Shown: positions 22,870 through 33,026 of the stretch, piece after piece | Numbering within the stretch: the stretch's first letter is position 1 | How the letters are laid out: the number at the start of each line of letters is the position of its first letter | DNA from: Sparassis latifolia | Lineage: Eukaryota > Basidiomycota > Agaricomycetes > Polyporales > Sparassidaceae | Direction of reading: 5' to 3' | Length of the DNA: 64,000 nt | Assembly: GCA_018466975.1 (NCBI GenBank) | Contig: CM031561.1 | Span: 1,674,001 to 1,738,000 of the forward strand | Program-made: the position numbers and the translations under genes | The notes under the pieces: generated by a model | The model's database searches: none | The model's input: the letters and a program-made list of their open reading frames with translations, nothing else | Told to the model about the DNA's origin: nothing

Positions 22870-25379
22870 GAATAATTGATGAAAAATACCGTCATAATCT
22901 TTGGACCAAGAGCAATCAAGTCTGGCATGTCCAGGAATGAGGCATGCTTTTACAGCAGAAATCTGTATCTGACTTAACTAGGTACTCTGAGGACGACTGA
23001 TAATCCTCAGGTTGCCCTATTGGCATTCAATTGAAAGGTGTTAGTGTCTAACGTTCTAACACCTACTGTCCTCCCGATCAAGATCTTCCACGAACGACCA
23101 TGGTTCCGGCGGAAATTCGTAGATGCTGTATGAGTCAATTGATTCGGTTCTGGCGACGGCAAGAACGTTTGACAATATGATGACTCTCACATAAGTGTAC
23201 GGGGTCTCCATTGACGTTCCCTGTGACAATTATGTCTCCAGGTGTGACTGGACTGGACCTTGTGTTAGGTCACTGCGTGCTTCTCTGCGCGGCTCTTTTG
23301 ACCGCGTCTGCCGAATCATTATCCGGCGAAGTCTTTAGGCACAAAACAATATTATTTTTCCTCAGTAGTCCTAAATCATACATAGGACTGCTGAGATCTC
23401 CTATTACTTGTTGTGCAATGCAGTATATCAGCCTTTTGGTGAATAGGGGTCAAGGACTCAGCTATATATTCAGAGAAGAGCCTATGTCCGAGGATTGCAA
23501 TCATCTCGGGGCTCATAACCTGTTAGAAAATGCGGGGGCTCGTAGCCCTTTTGGGAAGCGAGGAATTTAATCTGAGAGAATCGGACCGGACGCGAAGTAA
23601 AGGATCGGGACGAAGATGTGGCTGCATTGCTCCAAATATAGATATCCTTTTATATAATGGCCACATTATGTAATTAATCTCCGCTGTGGCGCATCCCTCG
23701 GATGCCCTCGGATTGCCTCTTTTCCGGCCATTTCCAACATAGTGGGCATTCTTGAGATGGTTCCGATTGCAGGCAGGAGTTGGAACGTGTGCGTGAACAT
23801 TTAACTGAAACAAGAACGTTCATCGAGTTCAACGATCCCATGTGTGAAATTGTAAGAGGGAACCACGTGACTTTGTTGAACTTGGCCAAAGACGACCAAA
23901 CAAAGCACCTAGGCCCGCGTTCCTCCTGGCTCTGCAAGTTCGTTCTTGAGCCTACTTCAGGATCGATCCCCGGACTCATGAAACGGAGCATGAGTTTTTG
24001 ATCGAATGTAAGCAGTCGCGCTATTCCGTATTATCTCTGAAGTTTCCTCTTTGGATTTCACTAGTTCGGAGATTTCGTGAGTAGTGAGTGGTACAGTGGC
24101 CGTGAACAGGATGATTCGAGCATGCAGAGAGCATACTAGTAGCTGCCGATGCTCGAGGAGGCCTTGAGTTTTCTTTTTTCACTGCAGTAGGACTTGACAA
24201 ACAATGTGATGAAGGCAAGCAACAAAACTCTGTTTCATTTTGATGATCAGGATGGTATCACATTCGGCGAGTTTTTGGCTGTCATTGTTGCTAGTTTACT
24301 TCTGTGTTCCCAGCTCATGTTTACTTTCCATGGGGCTACGGTGGTCCTTCACTCACGCAGCAAGACGAGGGAAGTTTACTCGATCGTGGTGTACGGCTCG
24401 CCGTTCAGCCTGAAATTCATCCCGGAGGTCTTCACGAAGCCTGTTATGGGAACTACGGCCGAGGGATGTGCTCATCCCTCGGCCGCACTGTTCCCCCAAT
24501 CAATGATAAATGTCACTCATCAGAAATATTGCAGAGGCACTTGTTCTGCAGGATGTACTGACCTGACCTTTATACCTGCGAGAGGCCCGACGTCATCTCT
24601 CGCCCATGCGATTTCCTGCCCTGCACAGCCGGCAGATGCTCGCACTTTGCACAAACATTTATTCAAGGGTACACGAGAGGTGAGGCTACGAAAATATACT
24701 TCTCCCTCGCTTCTCCTCAAGCCGGTTGAATGGCAATTAAAAGAAGCAGCACCGGCGCAGTGGTACGTGAGGACCGTGTTTGTTCCTCCGCGAGCACTCG
24801 CCATCCTGATACGAATAATTTGCATACAGAATTGTTGCCTTCACCGGTGAGTTCTAGCCTTCTCTCATCCTATTGACTACTGATACACACTGTCCCTTCG
24901 ACGTTGACTTTCAGTACTAGCAGCTGGGCAGTATTCAACTGTCTGAATCAGTGTAGTATCCGCATGCTGCTTCGTCGAACACCTGCTGACGGCAGTACGC
25001 ATTCCGACCAGCGCTCTGCACGGCGCTTACATGCGGTGGTTGGTACCAACTCGAGCAGGCACACAACTTGGAGGGCGGATGCACCGTGAAGTAGAATGAG
25101 TCCTGTAGGATGACGAATGCCGTGACTGCGGGTGTTGCTTCTACCAGACAAAATCAGCACAGAACAACCAGTATGTGCCACCCACACTTTCTCACCCATC
25201 CTCCAAGTACCCGTCGCCTGCAGCCAAGGAGTACACTGAGAAGTGGGTCGGCAGTCGTACGATGATGATGCCGCTTTCACCCCGTGCCCCTGTTTGTGGA
25301 CTCTTGCGTAAGTTTCCGACTGTACTATGTACTTTGTAGACGTAGTATCTGTCCTTACTGTAGTTCTGAATATATCTAT
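22870..25379. other. gene-poor, AT-richer region with one long unassigned frame
   Basis: The longest open frame is plus 24,194-24,850 (218 residues), with a hydrophobic stretch FGEFLAVIVASLLLCSQLMF near its start. It overlaps frames on both strands (plus 24,304-24,561; minus 24,520-24,825) and shows no family motif, so coding is doubtful. Nothing else is recognisable. Confidence 0.35.
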
Positions 25380-25560
25380 TCTAGCTTATTTGTGTCTTAA
25401 AGTGTCTGGAAGATTCTCTGAGTTTGTCTGGACGACTTTCTGACTTGTCTGGAATTGTCTGAATTGCCACTTACATGTCTGGTTTCAGAAGCTAACCTCA
25501 TGGATTCAGACGCACTCGTCTGAAGCACTTAGCGGTCTGAGAGGTCTGGTAGGTCTGATT
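25380..25560. repeat. degenerate TCTG-rich repeat tract
   Basis: The pentamer GTCTG or its variants recurs more than ten times with irregular spacing, especially at 25,390-25,455 and 25,515-25,560. The tract abuts the 3' end of the minus-strand deaminase-like relic, where its last zinc-ligand motif should be. Confidence 0.6.
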
Positions 25561-26699
25561 TCAGCTCGCTAAGACCGATAAGGTAAATGTGACGTTTTGC
25601 TGAAGTTGAGGATGAGATGATGCCGAGCTAAGGTGAAGATTGATGCGAAGTTCCGCGTGAATGTATGTGTTGATAGTGCGTCGCCGTACCCAATTACTGA
25701 GTATATCAGGAAACTTTTGCTCCAGTGCATCCACCGTCTGCGGAGACAAGGGGAATCCAAATGCACGCTGCACCGCCTCCAGATAGTGATCGCAAAGCTT
25801 GAATTGACCTTCTCCCGAGCCAATGAAGTAGTCATTGACCCAGCGATAGGGAATATGTCCATCAGGAAAGTATCGTTTCGCGTTGCGGATAAGCTTTGTG
25901 ACGCCACCGTAATATTGGCAGACCTTGGCCAAACGCCTCTTCAACTTCTCCACCCTCCACTTTTGAGCCGCATTTAAGAGGTTTCTAGCGGCACAAAGGT
26001 GACTCAGAAATCGAGAATGCAACAGAGTATTAGCAACGATGTAGAGGTCTGAGAATCGACTCCGCGATAACTGAACGTCGTCCGGGGCCAATGGGACGGC
26101 GGACGCGTCGTAGATCATACGAACAAGATCGTCGAGCATTATATGAAGGATGGCTCGATATCTTTGTAGTTCTCGCGCCGCAACTGGGTCGAGCCGGGAG
26201 ACTCCTCTTCGATAGACTTTGGCGTGTACTCCCGCAAAGGGGAGTCGAAATCCACGACGAAGTGGGAAATGGATTAGTGTTGGTTGTTCATCCGCTTCTC
26301 CATGTTCACCCGGCAACGCGAGAGCAGGGTGTAAAAGATGTCCGTCGCATAGGCTACTTCAGGATCGGTAATGGCACTAATGAGGTTCTGTGTGGCGAGC
26401 TCATCCTCGAGAGTGGGAGGACCATTCTTCGCCAACATCAGGCTGAGACGTTCCCGTCTGTCAAAAGCCATGGCAACTATATCTCCGAGTTCTCCAGTGT
26501 ATAGCGATAACTTATCGCTATACACTGGTTGAACGTCGAGGATAAGAATCTCGGATTTTGTCCTTGAATCGCGGATTTCGCTGTTGCCGCGAACCTTGGC
26601 ACCCTTTGATGGTAGGTCAAGGTTGGAGTAGCTGAGCTCCTGTAAGAGCTGCAACTTCTCAGAGAGGCTCGTCTGGTCAGAGATGATTTGAGAGGTCAT
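25561..26699 (-). pseudogene. OTT_1508-like deaminase-family protein, decayed copy A
   Basis: The minus strand carries MTSQIISDQTSLSEKLQLL and AFDRRERLSLMLAKNGPPTL at the N-terminus, then PLREYTPKSIEEESPGS in a second frame, then a long open piece with DDLVRMIYDASAVPLAPDDV, RLAKVCQYYGGVTKLIRNAK, RYFPDGHIPYRWVNDYF and the zinc-ligand motif HAELR at 25,651-25,659. These blocks match my recollection of a fungal family annotated as OTT_1508-like deaminases, with a His-Ala-Glu and a downstream Cys-x2-Cys like cytidine deaminases. A TAA near 26,274 and a shift near 26,140 break the frame. The Cys motif is lost where the sequence runs into the TCTG tract. The family's substrate is unknown to me. Confidence 0.6.
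26494..26528. repeat. 35-nt palindrome, 17-bp perfect arms, 1-nt loop
   Basis: Left arm CCAGTGTATAGCGATAA (26,494-26,510), a single C, then the exact reverse complement (26,512-26,528). It lies inside the coding-like part of deaminase copy A, where the minus strand reads VYSDKLSLYTG without interruption. Confidence 0.95.
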
Positions 26700-26934
26700 C
26701 AGTGACTGGCAAATGATGAAATTATTTCAAGCGCGGAGAGTAAACTGAATCTACTGTAAGTGAAAGCGGCCCCGACGCACATTTGCATTGCTTGTTTATC
26801 AATCCTCAGAACAGTTACATCGTAAGTCTACGAGAGTGCTGTTCATGCCATGATGGCCTTGATGATAGCCCAATATCATTCATTCCAATTTCCTACAAAC
26901 GACAACGAGCGCTAATGAGCAGAATCACGATCAC
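26700..26934. other. spacer between head-to-head deaminase-like relics
   Basis: About 235 bp separate the 5' ends of copies A (minus) and B (plus). It would have been a shared upstream region when both were alive. I see no clear TATA element. Confidence 0.4.
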
Positions 26935-28320
26935 GTGTACATGAAGCCCGTCTCTGGGCTCTCAGAGCAGCTTCAGCTCTTGCAGGACTTCCTGTTACGC
27001 GGACTTGATATGCACTACAAATGCACCAGGCTAGATCCGCGATTCTAGGATAAAGTCGAAGCTGCACGTCCTAGATGCTAATATTGCTATACTGACTATA
27101 GCTACAGGAGAGCCCTGCGATGCAGTTACGGCGGCTTTTGACAGACACGAACGCCTGAGCCTGGTACCGGCCAAGAACGGTCCTCTCACTCTCGAGAACG
27201 AGCTCGCCACACGGAACCTCATAATGCTATCACAATCCTGCAGTCACCAATGCGACGGACATCTTTCACATCCTGTTCTCGTATTGCCCGCCAATATTTC
27301 GCACTTCGACCTCGATTCAGCCTTGCCGGAGTGCTAACCCAAGTCTCTTGAAGAGGAGGTTCCCGCATCGACTCGATTTCGCAGATGGAGATACGGAGAC
27401 ATCGAGCCACCACTTCATACGACGATCAACGGTCTTATTCGTGGGACCCTCTGCGCATCTGCTGTCCGTTAGACCAGGATCATATTCAGTTATCACGGAA
27501 TCGATACGCAGTGTTCTATTGTTTTGCTGATCCCTTCAGTAGATACGCAGTGCTCTATCGTTTCGCTGATCCCCTCCAGCGGTCTCGGGCCACTTCTGTT
27601 CCGATGAAAACTTCAATGTGGCTCGAAAGAGGAGGGCGGAGAAGTTGAAGAAGTGTTTAACCAAGGTCCACCAATATTTCAGTAACGTCACCAACCTTAT
27701 CAGCACAGCTAAGCGATACTTCCTCCATGGACATATTCGCTACCGCTGGGTCAATTACCACTTTATTGACCCGGGAGAGGGTCAACTCGTACCTGGGGGC
27801 GGTGCAGCGTGAATTTGGGTTGCAGTCTTCTCTGTATAAGAGGCTGTGGATGTACTGGCGGCAAAGTTTCCTGATATGCTTGGTAAGTGGCAGGGCAACG
27901 CATTCTCGCCAAAATTGGTACCATTCTCCATCTCAGACCCCCGCCCCCAGATGACAGTTAGACGAGTGGGCCAACAAGCTATTGGGTGCAGCAAACGGAG
28001 TTGCCTCTGGTGCACCTTGTGGATTGACAGATAACAATACCAGGCTCGGAGCAAAATGGTTAACAAGTGGATCTAATGGTAAACCGTATGCAATTATGCA
28101 ACATGGGCACTCCCCTGCCTGTCGTTCGCGCAAGCCCGTGCAGGAGACACGTGGAGTGTCGTTGATACAGCTATCCTCCGTGGCGTTTTCAAACAGCTTG
28201 ACGGATACTCTATCATGGCTTTTCTGGGTTTCGAGTAAGAAGAGTTCAGATTGGGAGGAGGAGCTCGAGGAAGGATTCCTAGACGAAGTGTACACGCTTG
28301 GCATTGAGCCTGGGGTTTGA
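26935..28320 (+). pseudogene. OTT_1508-like deaminase-family protein, decayed copy B
   Basis: The plus strand repeats the block order of copy A: GLSEQLQLLQDF (about 26,955), FDRHERLSLVPAKNGPLTLE and NELATRNLI (27,135-27,230), then RRAEKLKKCLTKVHQYF, VTNLISTAKRYFLHGHIRYR (27,620-27,750), VLAAKFPDMLGKWQ (27,850), the Cys motif CSKRSCLWCTLWID (C-x2-C at 28,002-28,013), and a C-terminal piece with GKPYA and SLTDTLSWLF. In the place of the HAE motif the shifted frame reads LAKIGTILHL, so the His and Glu ligands are gone. Frame changes are frequent. It is more decayed than copy A but keeps the 3' end that A has lost. Confidence 0.6.
27503..27580. repeat. about 39-bp imperfect tandem duplication
   Basis: The units at about 27,503-27,541 and 27,543-27,580 both begin GATACGCAGTG and contain GCTGATCCC. 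They differ mainly by C/T transitions. They lie inside deaminase-like relic B. Confidence 0.8.
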
Positions 28321-28886
28321 TATGTCAGTCGTTGCAGCAGTGGATTGCTTCGGAACATTGATCAGCAGTTCAGTCAGTAGAGTTGCTGAAAACAATCTCA
28401 CACAAAGCAAGACTAATTGTGATTTAGTGTAAATACCAAAACACGTAGGATTTGTTCCGTGCCTCTCCTAATACGCTGCCGCTGAGTCTGGCCCTTCGCT
28501 CGCTACGTTGCTGTAGTTGTGCAAACAGTTGATCAAAAAAGCGTGTTGTACAGCGGCTCGTGAATAACCTTGACTTATGGAGACGAGGTGGAAGGCAGCC
28601 TAACTTTGAGTGACAGGGACTTTCCAGTACTTACTTCAGGAGGCAGATCTCCTGGCACAATCTGTACAAGGCTCTGCAAATGATCCGACTAAATTCCAAC
28701 GCCGAGACACAGGATGCAGTGGTAACTTGTATCAATAAACTGCATAGCAGCTGCATCGAAAACGTGTATTCAGTGTAATTGAATGCACAGCAAATACTGA
28801 GATATGTTTACCCTGTCTAGCATGGTCCATCGGTATCTGAGTGACCCCATCCTACTCACTTCGTTGTATACGGCAGGCATATCCAA
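28321..28886. other. intergenic, nothing recognised
   Basis: Non-coding sequence between the 3' ends of deaminase relic B and the F-box gene. Only short frames are present. Confidence 0.5.
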
Positions 28887-30308
28887 TTAATGGCCCAACC
28901 CAGGCCCCTCAATCCATTTAGTCACATTTAACCACGGGGCAACGGCCATAAGGTCATCAAACGTCAAAGACGCGTACTGACTCCGTCCCGAACCGACTAC
29001 GAGGTCGAAGTCCACAGGAGGTGCACCAAATTGAGTTTCTTTCGTGTGAGGGCCGAGGAGTTGGGCGGTGAGCCTACAAGAATCGTCATCAGCAGTGCAT
29101 TCCTCTCGATCAATATGAGTCGAACATCATGCTCCCCACCCACTGCAAACACTTCTCTTCCAGCTCTTCCGTGTCAACCCATCGCACATCTTCACCTCCA
29201 GGGGTGTGGAACGGATAATTTTCGTGAGACGGAGATGGGTGAGGATAGGCCAGTCGCCTATATGTCTGATTTAATGTACCTGACAGAGACATTGCGTCAG
29301 CTGCCGCTGGTGCATTCCAACCACCAGCACATACCAGAAGACTGGGAGCTCGACGGTGAGACAGAAGCACCGTCCACCTCTTCCTCCTTCTCTATGCCTG
29401 GAGGGTGCAGGAGTTCCCGCGCATTTGGATTAACGAAGAGTGACGTCGTAGTATGGTTCAGGACTCCAATCGCAAGGATTCGTACGTCTGCAAATTCTAC
29501 CAGGACCTGTCAATAGTTGTGGTTAGATAAGACGTATTTCGCAAATAAAGGGAAGAAACGACCGACCCTGACTCTTGTGTCCAGATGCATCAAGTTACTC
29601 TGCACTCTGCGCCAAAATGAGGCCTCCATCCGCCCAAGAGCAAAGCTGAACTCACTTCAGTTGGTCGGAGATGGTCAGCACGTTAAAATTGCGGGACGAG
29701 CCTGCTAGCTGGTTGGCCGTTCCATTCCGATTGAGGACAATATAACTGAGAAGGACTCAGCACAAGTTGACGTACGAAAATCACAACCGTACTTTGTCCA
29801 AGCTTCGTCCGTGGTACACGAAGAATGACTGCGGTGCCATACACGGTGCAACATCCTACCAAAGAGGACATGAGTGACATGATAATATGAGGACACAGCG
29901 TAAGACGGACTTCACGAATGCCTCCCTCCACGTGCAGTCCTTCTTCACCTTCGCCCAACCAGGCAGAAATCGCCTTCGGAAACACAGCTCCCACTCACTT
30001 TCTCTCAGATTAGGGAGTGTGGCGTCAAAGAGAAGGAAAGGCGCCCTGGCGATACTCAGGATTTCTACGAAATTCAGGCGCGGAACCACCGAGCGTACAC
30101 TCAAGTGTTTGAGACAGGGCTCATAGGAGCCATCCGGATTGCGAAGTGTACGCAAGATAGGCCCTCGCCACGGATTGAGGGACGTGTCCGAGGAGACGGC
30201 ATGTAGACGGCGCGATAGGTACGCGGCTATCACGAGCGAAGTGAGATCGAGTTCAGTTAGAATGTCAGCGATGAGTTCAACAGGGAGAGACTCGAAAACG
30301 CTTGGCAT
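28887..30308 (-). CDS. F-box domain protein (7 exons, 367 residues)
   Basis: Exons (minus): 30,308-29,911, 29,855-29,793, 29,745-29,656, 29,606-29,567, 29,506-29,335, 29,279-29,126, 29,073-28,887. The spliced frame is open throughout. The start was chosen at MPSVFESLPVELIADIL because the F-box begins at once. The F-box (residues about 5-50) includes LPVELIADILTELDLTSL and normally binds Skp1 in an SCF ubiquitin ligase. The rest (for example WTNYIVLNRNGTANQL, FADVRILAIGVLN, NYPFHTPGGEDVRW, RSQYASLTFDDL) matches a lineage-specific agaricomycete F-box family, so the substrate is unknown. The first donor is GTCCGT and the last intron donor is GTTCGA, both weak, so those two edges are less sure. 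It is the only gene in the left half that I judge intact. Confidence 0.85.
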
Positions 30309-31084
30309 ATCGACTGGGACGTCGTCGCACAGAAGGATATGGTGGAGGGAGATATGTAAGACAAAGACCACGCCCTCCACAGTATATAGGGCGGCGCTCA
30401 GGGACTGTCTTCTTGAACAGCTTTCAGTGGTGAGGCTGAGGACAGCCTCGGGAATAATGGCGGATACGGAGCGCTGATATCACCTGACCTACATGCTTCA
30501 AAATCACCCACTCCGCTGAGTCGCCTAAGATTGTAAAAGTACTGTAGCCTCTTGAATCAATGGTAGCGGAAGGAATAGCAATTCCTGTAGTGCGTCCCAG
30601 GAAAATCGGGACTGCAAGAGTGTATTTGGCTAGTGCAACACCTCAATGTCTCCAACAGTATTTGATACAGCCAAGAAAAATCCAAAAAAAATAGTCTATA
30701 GCGTTCTATATATACACTACAGACGCTGTGTAAGATGCCGCAGACAGTCGGGCAAGACGTCGAGGGGCAGGTCCAGAACTGGTCCAGAAGTGCCATACTT
30801 TGTTATTATCGTGGCACATCATCGGGGCTCACCGATTGTTCTGCACTTCCACCCGGATAACCAGCATCTACAGAAACTAGTACGAGCTCAAACGAGATGA
30901 ACAAATTGTAGGGATGCACATCAGGAATCCCATATTCTAATGAGCTCAGACTGCTGAAGGAAAGGCATGATGGCGGACTCACTGGAAAGAGTCAAATCAA
31001 GTGACATGTCTGCAACGAGAAATCCGAGTCGCTTTGCGGATAAAGCATCGGCTCGCCAATACTGGACCCCGAAGCGTATTGGCT
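30309..31084. other. intergenic, nothing recognised
   Basis: Upstream region of the F-box gene and flank of the zinc-finger relic. Short frames only. Confidence 0.5.
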
Positions 31085-31875
31085 ACCAGGAGATGTTCAT
31101 GCAGTCAATTCTTCACCTCCACTGGAAGAACAATTAGGTTTGACCCCCAGCACTACCAACTTTGATGCTGGTGAGACACAGTTTGGTTCAACATGCTCTT
31201 CTCCAGTATCATGTCATGCTTCTTAAGGTGCTCAACAAATTGCCTTTGGCAGTGATATCTACAATGTAAATGTCAGCGAATGCAAGGCTTGCAGTTTAGT
31301 AGAGAGGATGACCTGGTTGACCAAAGAGAGCACATGAATTGGCTCCCGTCATAATGGTGAACTTCTTTTACGTGCTGCTTCCATGTCTGCTCACTCTTGT
31401 AATCCTTGCCATACAAAGGGCAGTAATGTGGTCTTTCATTGGAACTGAGGGAGCAGAAGTCAGACATTGTCGATGGGCAGAATGAAGTACAAAGGCCTTT
31501 AGGAGATTGACACTCACTGGGTCTTCCCGTGCATCTTTAATGCATCAGGTAGCAAGAAGCCCTTCTGGCAGCCCTCAGCCTCACAGAAGAAATTCCTAAA
31601 GCAATGTCAGGCAGATGTTCGGTGTCGCGACCACCAACACCCTCACTTTATTTTGTCGTGTACTGCCAGTTTGTGCCGCCGAACGTCATCACGGTGGCCA
31701 AAGGTTTTGTGACAATTGTCACATTTGTACACTCCCTCTGTAGCCTGTATGAACAATGAGTACCTGGCAATCCCATGCTGCAAGCCACTCACCTTACGAT
31801 GCGACACCCGAATTTGGAGCATGGCGTGACAACAGAACTGACTTCTGAATAGGATGTCCCGAAAGATGAGGCAGT
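31085..31875 (-). pseudogene. decayed copy of the C2H2 zinc-finger gene at 59,116-60,951
   Basis: The minus strand aligns almost base for base with the region around 59,050-59,830, starting about 55 bp before the parent's ATG (ATG equivalent at 31,820-31,822) and ending inside exon 5. All four introns in this span are retained, so it was copied as DNA and not from mRNA. The fingers are damaged: in finger 3 CVLCGKDY became CPLYGKDY, losing a zinc Cys; in finger 4 CPLC became CSLW. A frame change follows at about 31,150. Most differences from the parent are CpG sites turned to TpG or CpA. Confidence 0.92.
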
Positions 31876-33026
31876 TCGAGAAAGCCGGAAAGAAGGCAGG
31901 AATAAGAGTCCCTTGCCAACTTGTATGACAAAGGCCACGGAGATATGATGGAGCGCAGATCTGGATAGCACACCACCATCGCAGCAGAATGTCGACCCGT
32001 CCGAAGAGGTGCGAGCTGCCATCCTCGGAAGTAGCAGCACTGGTGCTCCATATCAGGTCAACGCAAACTGTTGATTGACATCATGACTCGTACCAACGAC
32101 TTGACTTCGAAAATGTGTTCCCTTGTACCTCGAGGGACCTGATGGGAGCGGAAGATGATGCATACTCTCCGACATAGACGGCACGGCTCGCGGGGTATCT
32201 CAGTTGGGATTGGACGTCTATCAAAGCGTCAATTGATGACAGCATGCATGCAAAGCAGAGAGAGGGAGAGATAGCGGTTGTACTTGGTCAAAAGCGTTGT
32301 ATTTATGTGCACAGTCATGTGCACAGTCATCGAGGCGGTAGAGCCGCGCGGTGGTGAGAACTTCTGTCGGAAAGATCATTGTGCATAGAGCGAACAAAGG
32401 ATGTGTTGAAGAATGTAGAGAATTGCCGGTTGCTCCTTTGTTCCACACCTAAGTGACTGTGTGTGCTCCAAACAACAGCACGATGATTAATGAAAGAAGT
32501 CCTAAGGGAGCGGCGGTAGAATTTCCATAGGCTCCTAGAAGGCAAAATAATTTCAGCGGCACAACGATAAAGAAGTCCTCGCAAGGAATGCTTTAGCACG
32601 GTGCCAGAAGTCTATCACATGGATTCTCATTGTTCTGAGACAACGTAAAGCTCTTTGACAAAATCGGAAGACCTCGAAGAGGGTCTTGAAAGGCTAAGCG
32701 GTGGATGCTGAAGTGGTGTCAGACCGTCTACCGTTTTACGACATTCAGTTGGATATTTTGATTCCTGGTTATTCTGATAGCGGCAACGGATGTCATGAGA
32801 TCGCAATGATATTGCACGAAAAGGCGAAAACAAACGATTCTGATATTATAACGTTTACCAGCCTCCGGGGGGTTGATGCGACCTCTGCCTCCATCTGGGC
32901 AGTCGCTTGAATGAACCATAAAAAAGAAGAGGTACGCAAGCTTGCAAGCAGAGACATGCGACCGTAAACGCAGTGGGCAAGCCCACACCCTGAGATCGAA
33001 ATAACGTATGATATAACAAGATCCAC
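31876..33026. other. intergenic, no gene recognised
   Basis: Contains a short tandem duplication, TGTGCACAGTCA twice, at about 32,306-32,330. The remaining frames are short and unassigned. Confidence 0.5.

Noticed and set aside
24194..24850. 218-residue plus frame as a real membrane protein
   Set aside because: One hydrophobic stretch only, overlapping frames on both strands, no family match and a relic-rich context. Kept only as an unassigned frame.
31085..31875. Retrocopy origin of the zinc-finger relic
   Set aside because: Introns and about 55 bp of 5' flank are retained, so it was copied as DNA.
1..33000. Assembly or sequencing error as the cause of all left-half frameshifts
   Set aside because: The F-box gene in the same half and all genes in the right half splice cleanly, and the relics also show truncation and substitution decay.
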